DNA of 64,000 nucleotides. Origin: Pokkaliibacter plantistimulans (lineage in GTDB: Bacteria; Pseudomonadota; Gammaproteobacteria; Pseudomonadales; Balneatricaceae). Under the pieces are notes generated by a model. That model worked only from the letters and a program-made list of their open reading frames with translations, was not told where the DNA came from and made no database searches. Made by a program: the position numbers and the translations under genes. The DNA lies in assembly GCF_046844695.1 (NCBI RefSeq), contig NZ_CP177354.1, positions 4,774,001-4,838,000 of the forward strand. The letters are read 5' to 3'. Positions 25,166-33,331 of the stretch are shown here, piece by piece (position 1 is the stretch's first letter; each line of letters begins with the position of its first letter).

Positions 25166-25981
25166 ATGTCCGATATCGCCATCAGGTTTTCGCTGAACCA
25201 CATGATCTGCCCCGGCCTGACAGCTGAACAGCTGATTGACGCCGCCGCAGGTCTCGGTGTGGATGCGGTTGAACTGCGCAACGACGTGCAGGAAAACAGT
25301 GTCACCGAACTGCAGCGCGCCACGGCGATCGGCGAATACGCTCGTGCCAGAGGCATCAGGGTACTGAGCATCAATGCGCTGTATCCCTTCAACGTCTGGA
25401 ATGACGAGATGGCCGCCAAAGCGGAGAAACAGGCGCAGCTGGCCAACGCCGCCGGTGCCATCGGTCTGGTCATGTGCCCGTTCAACGAAAATGGCCCGTT
25501 CGCCAGCGTGGATGACATCAAGACGGCCCTTACCGGCCTGCAGCCCATTCTGGAAAGACACGGCCTGCAGGGTTTTGTCGAAGCACTGGGCTTCCCCTTC
25601 TCGTCCATGCGCACCAAGCGTGTTGCTGTGGACGCCATTGAAGGGCTGAAAGCACAGGGCCGCTTTGGTCTGGTGCACGACACCTTCCACCACAAGGGTG
25701 CCGCAGAACAGGAAATGTTCCCCGCCCTGACCGGTCTGGTACACATTTCCGGTGTTGAGGATCCGGCCATTTCCTTCAACGACATGCTGGATGCCCACCG
25801 CGTGCTGGTTGGCCCGCAAGACCGTCTGGATAACATCGGCCAGATCAAGCAGCTGCTGGCCACCGGCTACACCGGCTACTTCTCGTTCGAGCCGTTCTCT
25901 GCCGAAGTCTGGGATCTGCCCGACCCCATCGCCGCCGTCAAGGACAGCATGGACTACATTCGCGCCCGCCTGGCCGAATAA
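25166..25981 (+). CDS. TIM-barrel sugar isomerase/epimerase, inosose isomerase (IolI)-like
   Basis: 271-aa AP-endonuclease-2 fold (xylose isomerase-like TIM barrel). Metal/substrate residues are visible on strand ends: GVDAVELRND, GFVEALGFPFSS, LVHDTFHHKG, GLVHISGVEDP and FSFEPFSAEVWD, giving the Glu-Asp-His-Glu set of IolI/IolE-type enzymes. Length fits IolI (about 278 aa). It may interconvert inososes or a related keto-polyol. AAGGAG precedes the ATG. It follows the LacI gene by 117 bp and is followed by an inverted-repeat intergenic element. Confidence 0.78.
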   Translation: MSDIAIRFSLNHMICPGLTAEQLIDAAAGLGVDAVELRNDVQENSVTELQRATAIGEYARARGIRVLSINALYPFNVWNDEMAAKAEKQAQLANAAGAIGLVMCPFNENGPFASVDDIKTALTGLQPILERHGLQGFVEALGFPFSSMRTKRVAVDAIEGLKAQGRFGLVHDTFHHKGAAEQEMFPALTGLVHISGVEDPAISFNDMLDAHRVLVGPQDRLDNIGQIKQLLATGYTGYFSFEPFSAEVWDLPDPIAAVKDSMDYIRARLAE

Positions 25982-25990
25982 CCCCTTATT

Positions 25991-26209
25991 TAACAGGCTG
26001 TTGAAAAACGTTATCGAGGCAGCCGAGACAAGGAAATACCCCGAGGGCACAAGAAACAGGCGAAAAAGCGGAGTTTAGTGGACTAAATGAGCATTTGACT
26101 CGCTCCGCTCGCCCCTTCGGGGCCGTGCTAAAGCACGTTCAGCCTTTGGCTGTGAGCCTGTTTTTGACGCGGTATTCGGCAACGCAGATAGATTTTCAAC
26201 GACCTGTTA
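25991..26209. repeat. Inverted-repeat intergenic element, copy 1 (MITE-like)
   Basis: Bounded by imperfect 17-bp terminal inverted repeats, TAACAGGCTGTTGAAAA on the left and TTTTCAACGACCTGTTA on the right. The core shares GCGGAGTTTAGTG, ACTAAATGAGCATTT, TTGACGCGG and GATTTTCAAC with a second copy at 30009-30150. This copy is about 75 bp longer because of an internal block with three successive hairpins (GCCCC-TTC-GGGGC, CGTGC-TAAA-GCACG, CAGCC-TTT-GGCTG, 26111-26152). It encodes nothing and lies directly downstream of a gene. Confidence 0.75.
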
Positions 26210-26372
26210 TGTGATGTAACCGTATTTGCGCTTCCCTCCTGCTCATCACCGATGAGCAGGATAGGGATTGGCTTGCCAGAATTTACTGGCTGCCGGTTGC
26301 GGATACCCTAATCTGGCCGTTGCCACAGGTAACAAGTAACAGGCCACAGACCGTCGAGTGAGGACTACAACA

Positions 26373-27269
26373 ATGAAAATCGCCATCGACCCCTACATGC
26401 ACCGTCATCTGTCCCTGCCTGAAATCTGCCGTCTGACCAGGGAACTGGGCTACGACTATATAGAGCTGTCGCCCCGCGCTGACTTTCTGCAGTGGTGGAC
26501 TCGTCCACGGGTGTATCCGGAGCGTCTGCATGCCTTCAAAAAGGCCCTGAAAGATCATGATGTCGGTCTGGCGACCCTGCAGCCCATGTACCGCTGGTCC
26601 AGCCCCTACCGTGATGAGTGGGAAATGGCGATGGACAACTGGAAGCGCACTATCGAGATTGCTGTCGAAATGGATGCCCCGCTGCTGATTTCCGAATTTG
26701 GCCGAGGCGGTTCACCGGAGCGCTCAGCCGCCGACCGCAGCGGCACCCACACCGCAGAAGCCTGCGAGAATGCCTTCTGGCGCAGCATGGACGTACTGGT
26801 CCCGATTCTTGAGCGTGAAGGCCTGACACTCAGTGTCGAACCTCATCCCGAAGACTGGGTGGAACAGATCGACCCGGCGGTCAACATCATCAAGACCATC
26901 AATTCCAGCGCGGTGAAGTGCTCCTACATCGCCCCGCACAGCTTTTACTACGGGGATGATCTGGCCCAGACCATTCGCGCCACTCAGGGCGTGCTGGCCC
27001 ATGCCCGCGTGGCTGACACCTTTAACCACAAGGGATCGTCACAGCTGCGCTACATCGTTAATCCGCCCGGCTCCACTGCCCGTGTGCACCAGCATCTGGA
27101 CATGGGTGAAGGTGAAATTGACTGGGATGTGTTCTTCAGGACCCTGCATGAAATCGGTTTTGACGGCGTGCTGTCCAGTTGCGTATTTGCCTGGGAAGAA
27201 CGTGCCGAACAGTCCAGCCGCTTCATGCGTCAGGAAATGCAGCGCTATATCGACAAGTACTGGAAATAA
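26373..27269 (+). CDS. TIM-barrel sugar phosphate isomerase/epimerase-like protein
   Basis: 298 aa from the ATG at 26373, with GTGAGGA just upstream; a GTG five codons earlier is less likely. Another AP-endonuclease-2-fold protein: LGYDYIELSPRADF, PLLISEFGRGGSPE, LSVEPHPEDW, ARVADTFNHKG, GEGEIDWDVFFRTL and FDGVLSSCVFAWEE. The paralogue at 25166 is clearly different in sequence. In inositol loci such proteins act as inosose dehydratase or isomerase (IolE/IolI-like) or on other keto-sugars; the reaction cannot be fixed. It is followed after 88 bp by an inositol dehydrogenase gene. Confidence 0.78.
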   Translation: MKIAIDPYMHRHLSLPEICRLTRELGYDYIELSPRADFLQWWTRPRVYPERLHAFKKALKDHDVGLATLQPMYRWSSPYRDEWEMAMDNWKRTIEIAVEMDAPLLISEFGRGGSPERSAADRSGTHTAEACENAFWRSMDVLVPILEREGLTLSVEPHPEDWVEQIDPAVNIIKTINSSAVKCSYIAPHSFYYGDDLAQTIRATQGVLAHARVADTFNHKGSSQLRYIVNPPGSTARVHQHLDMGEGEIDWDVFFRTLHEIGFDGVLSSCVFAWEERAEQSSRFMRQEMQRYIDKYWK

Positions 27270-27357
27270 GCGACGCACGGCAGATCGTGTATTCAGCTCC
27301 CTCTTTTTTCTATTTAAAGCCGCGCTCAGTGACAGCGCGGTCAACAAGGAATCCATC

Positions 27358-28368
27358 ATGACCATCAGAATGGGTGTTATCGGAACCGGCGCCATCGGCG
27401 CTGACCATGCTCGTCGTATCGCTCAGACCCTGACCGGTGGTCAGATCGTGGCCGTGACCGACGTGAACCTGGATCAGGCCCGCAAGGTCGTCGACAGCCT
27501 GAACCTGAATGCCACTGTCTATGAAAATGGCCACGAGCTGATCAAGGCCGACAACATAGATGCCATTCTGGTGACCTCCTGGGGTCCTACCCATGAAGAG
27601 TTCGTTCTGGCAGCGATTGCCGCAGGCAAGTACGTGTTCTGTGAAAAGCCACTGGCCACCACCGCTGAAGGCTGCATGCGCATCGTTGAAGCCGAGATCG
27701 CCGCTGGCAAACGCATGGTGCAGGTCGGCTTCATGCGCCCCTACGACAGTGGCTATCGTCTGCTGAAACAGGCCATTGATGAAGGCAGTATCGGCCAGCC
27801 ACTGATGGTCCATGCCGCTCATCGCAACCCGACCGTACCGGAAGCCTACGTTACACCAATGGCGATTGTAGATACCCTGATTCACGAACTGGATGTGTTC
27901 CGCTGGCTGCTGAATGATGACTATGTGTCTGCTCAGGTGCTGTATCCACGCGCCACCCGCCATACCCACAGCAAGCTGAAAGATCCGCAGATCGTACTGC
28001 TGGAAACCGCCAGAGGTATCCGCATCGATGTGGAGATCTTCGTCAACTGCCGTTACGGCTATGACATTCAGTGCTCGGTAGTCGGTGAAGAAGGCATTGC
28101 CAACCTGCCCGAACCGCAGAGCCTGCTGGTACGCAAGGACGCCAGGCTCGCCACCACCATTCTTACCGACTGGAAACAGCGCTTTATCGCGGCCTATGAC
28201 GTCGAACTGCAGGACTTCCTCGACGGCGTCCAGAGTGGCACGTTGCGCGGCGCTTCCTCATGGGATGGTTACGCTGCCGCCGTTGCGGCAGATGCCTGCG
28301 TCAAAGCACAGGAAAGCCAGCAGATCGAAGCCATTACCATGCCTGCACGCCCGGCGTTCTACGGCTGA
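27358..28368 (+). CDS. iolG: Inositol 2-dehydrogenase-like oxidoreductase (Gfo/Idh/MocA family)
   Basis: 336 aa, the family length. The NAD(P) motif GVIGTGAIGADHA is at residues 6-18, VTDVNLDQA closes the second strand, EKPLATT carries the catalytic-domain lysine and DTLIHELDVFRWLL supplies the H-x3-D active-site helix. It should oxidise myo-inositol (or a close polyol) to a 2-keto form in the cytoplasm. The start at 27358 is 8 bp after AAGGA and excludes a longer ORF reading into the upstream gene. A strong terminator follows at 28451. Confidence 0.85.
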   Translation: MTIRMGVIGTGAIGADHARRIAQTLTGGQIVAVTDVNLDQARKVVDSLNLNATVYENGHELIKADNIDAILVTSWGPTHEEFVLAAIAAGKYVFCEKPLATTAEGCMRIVEAEIAAGKRMVQVGFMRPYDSGYRLLKQAIDEGSIGQPLMVHAAHRNPTVPEAYVTPMAIVDTLIHELDVFRWLLNDDYVSAQVLYPRATRHTHSKLKDPQIVLLETARGIRIDVEIFVNCRYGYDIQCSVVGEEGIANLPEPQSLLVRKDARLATTILTDWKQRFIAAYDVELQDFLDGVQSGTLRGASSWDGYAAAVAADACVKAQESQQIEAITMPARPAFYG

Positions 28369-28450
28369 GGGGGGCGGTAACCCATCACGCTCTGTGTTTT
28401 CTCCTGTTACCCATATTGATCAGGCGCGGGCACCTGCCTGATCACTTTCA

Positions 28451-28482
28451 CAACCGGCAGGCGGCTCCTGCCGGTTGTTTTT
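28451..28482 (+). terminator. Rho-independent terminator after iolG
   Basis: CAACCGGCAGG (28451-28461), 5-nt loop, CCTGCCGGTTG (28467-28477), then TTTTT. A second perfect hairpin (GATCAGGC/GCCTGATC, 28419-28444) lies just before it. Confidence 0.85.
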
Positions 28483-29066
28483 ACCTTCTCTGCGCGGAGC
28501 AGCGCAGATCACTGCCATCAGTGTTGACCGGCACAGCTTGCCCGGCGACACCAGTTCTTTGACAGCATGTATCCTTTGACAGCATGTATCCTTTGACAGC
28601 ATGCGTTCGGTCTGCGGCACCTCAGCCACACAATGTGGCTACAGTGTGCACTCATGCCCGTTAATCCAGCGCAAAATCAAAATGAAATATCTATTCCATT
28701 TCCACTGATATTCGCAGCCAACACCCATCAATTCAGGTCAAACTTTCCCTATAGTCAGCCGGCGTCTATGCTTGTCTTGACCTCGACACCGACCTGACCA
28801 CACCGATCAAAAGTCAGTAATGACGCAGGTTTCAGCCGCGCAAGCTGATTCTGGAAAGACGTCACTCGCGCAATGGAATAAAAATTCCATCAATCAAAAA
28901 AAACATTGACAATTTTCCATTTCAGGCGCACCTTTATGCCTGTCAACGGTTGACCGTCTTATCGTCAGCGATGTTGCCATCCAGCAACTTCACTCACTCG
29001 AAGTGACTGCTGGGATCTCCTGGTGAGCATAAATACAACAAAGAACGTAACTGGAGTGACTCGACA
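28483..29066. other. Gene-free leader region of the ABC importer with tandem repeat and operator
   Basis: No gene seen. It holds a 17-bp tandem repeat, about 2.9 copies of CTTTGACAGCATGTATC (28557-28605). AT-rich DNA follows with a candidate operator GGAA-N6-TTCC at 28875-28888 and a weaker half-match (GAAA-N6-TTCC, 28684-28697). A TTGACA at 28906-28911 could be a -35 box, but no convincing -10 is at the right distance. Confidence 0.5.
28875..28888. promoter_or_regulatory. Candidate IolR-type operator GGAA-N6-TTCC upstream of the importer
   Basis: The site reads ATGGAATAAAAATTCCAT, perfect 7-bp arms with a 4-bp centre. It fits the GGAA-N6-TTCC motif reported for RpiR-family IolR in rhizobia. 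The same motif stands in front of iolB at 35955-35968. Confidence 0.6.
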
Positions 29067-29987
29067 ATGAATACCAAAAAACTGCTACTGGCGCTTTCCA
29101 TCTCCGCAATCAGCAGCACCTCAGCCATGGCCAGCACCCTTGGGGTTTCCATGGCGTATTTTGATGACAACTTCCTGACCATCGTTCGCAACAACATGTC
29201 TGATGAGGCGAAAAAGCAAAGTACCGAGATCAACTTTGAAGATGCTCAGGGTGACATCGGCCGTCAGGTCAGTCAGATCCAGAACTTCATTGCCTCCGGT
29301 GTTGACGCCATCATCGTCAACCCTGTAGACAGCGCCGCCACCGGCAAGATGATCAAGCTGGCTACCGAGGCCAAGATTCCTCTGGTATTCGTCAACCGCA
29401 AGCCCGATTCCGACAAGCTGCCTGAAGGCGTTGCCTTTGTTGGCTCCAACGAGCTGGATTCCGGCACCCTGGAAATGCAGGAGCTGGCCAAGCTGGCCGG
29501 TGAGAAAGGCAACGTGGCCATTATGGTCGGTGAACTGGGCACCAATGCGGCCCAGTTGCGTACCAAGGACGTTGAAGACGTCGTCGCCAAACACCCTGAT
29601 ATGAAAATCGTTGAGAAGCAGGTAGCCAACTGGTCACGTAACGAAGCCATCGACCTGATGACCAACTGGCTGACCAACGGCACCAAGATCGACGTCATTG
29701 CCGCGAACAACGATGAAATGGCCATCGGTGCCATCATGGCGTTGCAGCAGGCGGGCGTTGATCCCAAGCCCTACTTCATCGGTGGCGTTGACGCTACCCC
29801 TGATGCACTGACCGAAATCGAAAAAGGCAACCTGGATGTAACGGTATTCCAGGACGCTGCTGGTCAGGGTGCAGGCTCGGTAGATGTGGCTCTGAAAATG
29901 GCCAAGGGTGAGAATGTGGAGCAGTGGAACTGGATCCCCTTCCAGCTGGTTACCCCCGAGAACTACAAGCAGTTCATGAAGAACTAA
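29067..29987 (+). CDS. Sugar/inositol ABC transporter periplasmic binding protein
   Basis: 306 aa, type I periplasmic binding protein of the ribose/inositol family. Signal peptide MNTKKLLLALSISAISSTSAMA, mature start STLGVSMAYFDDNF. Typical stretches are DAQGDIGRQVSQIQNFIASGVDAIIVNPVDSAA, VFVNRKPDS, DVIAANNDEMAIGAIMALQQAG and IGGVDATPDAL. It captures the substrate in the periplasm for the ATPase and permease encoded downstream. Its position beside iolG and its operator shared with iolB favour inositol as ligand; ribose-like sugars cannot be excluded. Confidence 0.85.
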   Translation: MNTKKLLLALSISAISSTSAMASTLGVSMAYFDDNFLTIVRNNMSDEAKKQSTEINFEDAQGDIGRQVSQIQNFIASGVDAIIVNPVDSAATGKMIKLATEAKIPLVFVNRKPDSDKLPEGVAFVGSNELDSGTLEMQELAKLAGEKGNVAIMVGELGTNAAQLRTKDVEDVVAKHPDMKIVEKQVANWSRNEAIDLMTNWLTNGTKIDVIAANNDEMAIGAIMALQQAGVDPKPYFIGGVDATPDALTEIEKGNLDVTVFQDAAGQGAGSVDVALKMAKGENVEQWNWIPFQLVTPENYKQFMKN

Positions 29988-30008
29988 GCTTCTGCTGAAC
30001 TGACCTTT

Positions 30009-30150
30009 GCGGACCGTTGAAAAACATGAGCGAGGCAGTCGAGACAAGGAATACACAGGCAGAAAAGCGGAGTTTAGTGAACTAAATGAGCATTTTCAGC
30101 CTGTTCTTGACGCGGCATTCGCCAACACAGACAGATTTTCAACGGCCTGC
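30009..30150. repeat. Inverted-repeat intergenic element, copy 2 (MITE-like)
   Basis: Shorter relative of the element at 25991-26209. Ends are GCGGACCGTTGAAAA and TTTTCAACGGCCTGC; the core keeps GCGGAGTTTAGTG, ACTAAATGAGCATTTT, TTGACGCGG and the terminal GATTTTCAAC, but lacks the three-hairpin block. It lies between the binding-protein and ATPase genes, 21 bp after the first stop. Confidence 0.75.
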
Positions 30151-30181
30151 TTGAGATGTGGAGCAGGCTCTCGCTATACCC

Positions 30182-30213
30182 GCCCGGAGCCGGATGACTG
30201 GCTGGCTCCGGGC
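30182..30213 (+). other. Intercistronic hairpin between binding protein and ATPase genes
   Basis: GCCCGGAGCC (30182-30191), 12-nt loop, GGCTCCGGGC (30204-30213), no T-run. Together with the preceding repeat element it could stabilise the binding-protein mRNA or attenuate read-through, giving more binding protein than ATPase. The rest of the 310-bp gap (29988-30297) holds no gene. Confidence 0.55.
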
Positions 30214-30297
30214 ACTTTCAGCCAGTGACTGACTGAATACCGCTTCGCACCTGTTAAGACCTTTACCTCAGATACAAGAACAAAAGAGGTGACGTAC

Positions 30298-31824
30298 ATG
30301 CTCAACACTGCGCTCAAAAGTGAACCTTCCTCTTTGCACAGCGAATACCTTCTGGAAATCGACAACATTTCCAAGGCGTTCCCTGGGGTAATCGCGCTGA
30401 ACAAGGTTTCGTTTCATCTCCGTCCCGGCACCGTGCACGCTCTGATGGGCGAAAACGGCGCGGGCAAATCGACCCTGATGAAAATCATCGCCGGTATCCA
30501 GGGTCACGACTCCGGCTCACTGCGGGTTCGGGGCGAGGAGTGCAACTTCAGCTCCCCCATCGAAGCCATCAACAAGGGCATCGCCATGATCCATCAGGAA
30601 TTGAACCTGATGCCGTTCATGACCGTCGCCGAAAATATCTGGATCAGCCGTGAGCCGAAAAACAGCTTGGGCCTAATCTCCCATGACAAGCTGATGCAGA
30701 AAACAGCCGAGCTGTTTGCCAAGCTGAAGATCAACATTCACCCCGAAACACTGGTGCGCGAACTCAGCGTGGCCAACCGCCAGATGGTAGAGATCGCCAA
30801 AGCCGTGTCCTACAACTCCGATGTGCTGATCATGGATGAGCCCACTTCGGCTCTGGCCGAGAAAGAAGTCGAGCACCTGTTCGAGATCATCAATACCCTG
30901 CGCGCGGAAGGCAAAGGCATCATCTATATCACTCACAAGATGGATGAGCTGTTTGAGATTGCCGACGAAGTCTCAATTTTCCGCGATGGTCAGATGGTCG
31001 GCTGCCACCCAGCGGCGGATCTGACCCGTGACAAGGTGATTCAGCTGATGGTGGGCCGTGAGATCACCCAGATGTTCCCCAAACAGGAAGTGGATATCGG
31101 TGATGTGGTGATGTCGGTACGCGGCCTGTCTGATGGCCTGCATTTCTCCGACGTGTCATTTGACTTGCGTGCCGGTGAGATTCTTGGTTTCGCCGGTCTG
31201 GTCGGCTCTGGCCGCACCAACGTGGTCGAAACCCTGTTCGGCGTCACACCAGCCGTGGCTGGCTCCATTTCCATTTTCGGCAACGACGTACAGATCCATT
31301 CACCCCATGACGCCATGGGTCAGGGCATGGCTCTGCTTACCGAAGACCGCAAGGAAACCGGCTGTTTCCTCGGTCTGACCGTGCAGGAAAATATGCAGAT
31401 GGCGGTGCTGCGTGACCGCTACACCAGCAACGGCTTTGTCAAACAGGGCGAGCTGGAACAAGTCTGCGAAGAAATGCGTGACATGCTGGCGATCAAAACG
31501 CCCAGTCTGGAGCAGATCATCGGCAACCTGTCCGGTGGTAACCAGCAGAAGGCACTGATCGCTCGCTGGCTGATGACCAACCCCCGTATTCTCTTTCTGG
31601 ATGAACCCACGCGCGGTATCGACGTGGGTGCCAAGGCGGAAATCCACCGTCTGGTTTCGGCGCTGGCCGCCAAAGGTCTGGCCGTCATCCTGATCTCCTC
31701 GGAAATGCCCGAAGTGCTGGGCATGAGCGATCGTATTCTGGTTATGCATGAAGGCAAGGTCACCGGCATCCTCGACCGCGCCGAGGCCAACCAGGTCAAG
31801 ATTATGGAACTGGCCTCGGGCTGA
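30298..31824 (+). CDS. Sugar/inositol ABC transporter ATP-binding protein (double ATPase)
   Basis: 508 aa, two fused nucleotide-binding domains as in RbsA/XylG. Domain 1: Walker A GENGAGKSTLMK, Walker B VLIMDEPTSALAE, degenerate signature ELSVANRQMVEIA. Domain 2 lacks a canonical Walker A (GLVGSGRTNVVE), with signature NLSGGNQQKALIARWL and Walker B ILFLDEPTRGIDVGAK. That asymmetry is normal for the class. The ATG at 30298 is chosen because AAAGAGGTG sits just upstream; a GTG three codons earlier overlaps that site. Confidence 0.9.
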   Translation: MLNTALKSEPSSLHSEYLLEIDNISKAFPGVIALNKVSFHLRPGTVHALMGENGAGKSTLMKIIAGIQGHDSGSLRVRGEECNFSSPIEAINKGIAMIHQELNLMPFMTVAENIWISREPKNSLGLISHDKLMQKTAELFAKLKINIHPETLVRELSVANRQMVEIAKAVSYNSDVLIMDEPTSALAEKEVEHLFEIINTLRAEGKGIIYITHKMDELFEIADEVSIFRDGQMVGCHPAADLTRDKVIQLMVGREITQMFPKQEVDIGDVVMSVRGLSDGLHFSDVSFDLRAGEILGFAGLVGSGRTNVVETLFGVTPAVAGSISIFGNDVQIHSPHDAMGQGMALLTEDRKETGCFLGLTVQENMQMAVLRDRYTSNGFVKQGELEQVCEEMRDMLAIKTPSLEQIIGNLSGGNQQKALIARWLMTNPRILFLDEPTRGIDVGAKAEIHRLVSALAAKGLAVILISSEMPEVLGMSDRILVMHEGKVTGILDRAEANQVKIMELASG

Positions 31825-31922
31825 TCGCCCACGGCCCAGCACACCACTGGCGACAACAGCTCTGGCTCCCCGGCAGTAGGGCTGCAGTCGGGTTCTTCAT
31901 CTTCGCAAACTGGACAATAACA

Positions 31923-32957
31923 ATGAGCACGATAAACCAAGCCATGACAACGACAAAAAGCGCATCGTCGCCTTCTCTCATCAAGAAGTTCCCTGAAGCA
32001 GGGATTCTACTGGTGCTGTTCGGCATCTGTGCCCTGTTCGAGATTCTGGGGTGGATCTACCGCGGCGATACCTTCCTGTTCAACTCTCAGCGCCTGCTGA
32101 TCATGATCCTGCAGGTATCGATCATCGGTATCATTGCCATCGGTTCGACTCAGGTCATAATCACTTCCGGGGTCGACCTGTCCCCCGGCTCTGTGGTCGC
32201 GGTAGCCGCGATGGTGTCTGCCAGTCTGGCGCAAAGCTCCGAATTCAGCCGCCTGATCTACCCCTCGATCACTGACATGCCGGTGATTCTGCCCATTGCC
32301 ATCGCCTTGCTGGTGGGGGCACTCGCCGGTCTGATTAACGGCAGTCTGATCGCCCTAACCTCCATCCCTCCCTTCATCGCTACTCTGGGAATGATGGTCG
32401 CCGCACGCGGTGTTGCCCGTGCCTACACCAATGGCCAGCCTGTATCAGGCCTGACTGACGCCTTCCAGTGGATCGGCTCAGGTGGTCGCCCTGTCATCCT
32501 GTTCCTGGTAGTGGCCCTGATTTTCCACATCGCTCTGCGCTACACCCGCTACGGCAAGTTCACCTACGCTATCGGCGCTAACGTGCAGGCGGCCCGTGTA
32601 TCCGGTATTAACGTCAAGGCTCACCTAATCAAGGTATACGTAGTCGCTGGCCTGCTGGCAGGTCTGGCCGGTCTGGTACTGGCAGCCCGCAGTGGCAGTG
32701 GCCAGGCCAACATGGGTATGAGCTATGAGCTGGATGCGATTGCAGCCTGTGTTATCGGTGGCACCAGTCTGGCAGGCGGTGTAGGTCGCATTGCGGGCAC
32801 CGTTATCGGGGTGCTGATCCTCGGCGTCATGACCAGCGGTTTCACCTTCCTCGGTATCGATGCCTACTATCAGGACATCGTTAAAGGTGCGGTGATTGTC
32901 TCCGCGGTGATCGCCGACCAGTATCGTCAGCGCCGTCGCCTGAAAGCCAAAGCCTGA
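31923..32957 (+). CDS. Sugar/inositol ABC transporter permease
   Basis: 344 aa, RbsC-type permease with eight to ten membrane helices. Diagnostic stretches: IIAIGSTQVIITSGVDLSPGSVVAVAAM, AGLINGSLIALTSIPPFIATLGMM, YAIGANVQAARVSGINVKAH (the EAA-like cytoplasmic loop) and GTSLAGGVGRIAGTVIGVLILGVM. It completes the importer with the genes at 29067 and 30298. The 98-bp gap to the ATPase gene has no terminator. No fourth transporter gene follows. Confidence 0.9.
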   Translation: MSTINQAMTTTKSASSPSLIKKFPEAGILLVLFGICALFEILGWIYRGDTFLFNSQRLLIMILQVSIIGIIAIGSTQVIITSGVDLSPGSVVAVAAMVSASLAQSSEFSRLIYPSITDMPVILPIAIALLVGALAGLINGSLIALTSIPPFIATLGMMVAARGVARAYTNGQPVSGLTDAFQWIGSGGRPVILFLVVALIFHIALRYTRYGKFTYAIGANVQAARVSGINVKAHLIKVYVVAGLLAGLAGLVLAARSGSGQANMGMSYELDAIAACVIGGTSLAGGVGRIAGTVIGVLILGVMTSGFTFLGIDAYYQDIVKGAVIVSAVIADQYRQRRRLKAKA

Positions 32958-33331
32958 GGCACCTGTCCTGACACCGGCTGCCAGCACTCAGGTGCTGACA
33001 GCCAGCCCAGCTTCGATTCAGGTGTTTTGCTTGCGGTACTGTTTTTCGCTTTTGCTGTGCCTAGCATTTTTGCTGTATCCAGCCTTTTTGCTGTATCTAC
33101 CGTTTCGGTTCTCTGCGTGTGGCACGTAGGCTTACCGCCTGGCTTCGGTCAGGCGGTTTTTTTCTGCCTGTTCATCAGACCCACACCATACAAAAGATGC
33201 GCTTTGATGAGGTTGGTTACAGACTTTTGACACTTCCCGGCCCGCACCGCTGGCCGTCTGTCAGGGCAACAGGTATGCTCTGTCGCAGCTTTCCAATCCC
33301 CTACGGAAGATCAGGCCATCCCTTCGTTGCC
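32958..33331. other. Gene-free region with imperfect tandem repeat and terminator
   Basis: No gene seen. It contains imperfect copies of TTTTTGCTGTATC near 33065-33100 and the terminator at 33134-33163. The reading frame of opgD stays open upstream through this part, but those codons lie downstream of a terminator and before the Tat signal, so they are not taken as coding. Confidence 0.5.
33134..33163 (+). terminator. Rho-independent terminator after the ABC importer operon
   Basis: Ten-pair stem ACCGCCTGGC / GTCAGGCGGT (one G-U pair) closed by a TTCG tetraloop and followed by seven T (33157-33163). Confidence 0.85.

Noticed and set aside
25991..26209. Insertion sequence or terminator only
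   Set aside because: No transposase or frame remains, and the element is shared with copy 2 including non-palindromic core parts, so neither an IS nor a simple terminator explains it.
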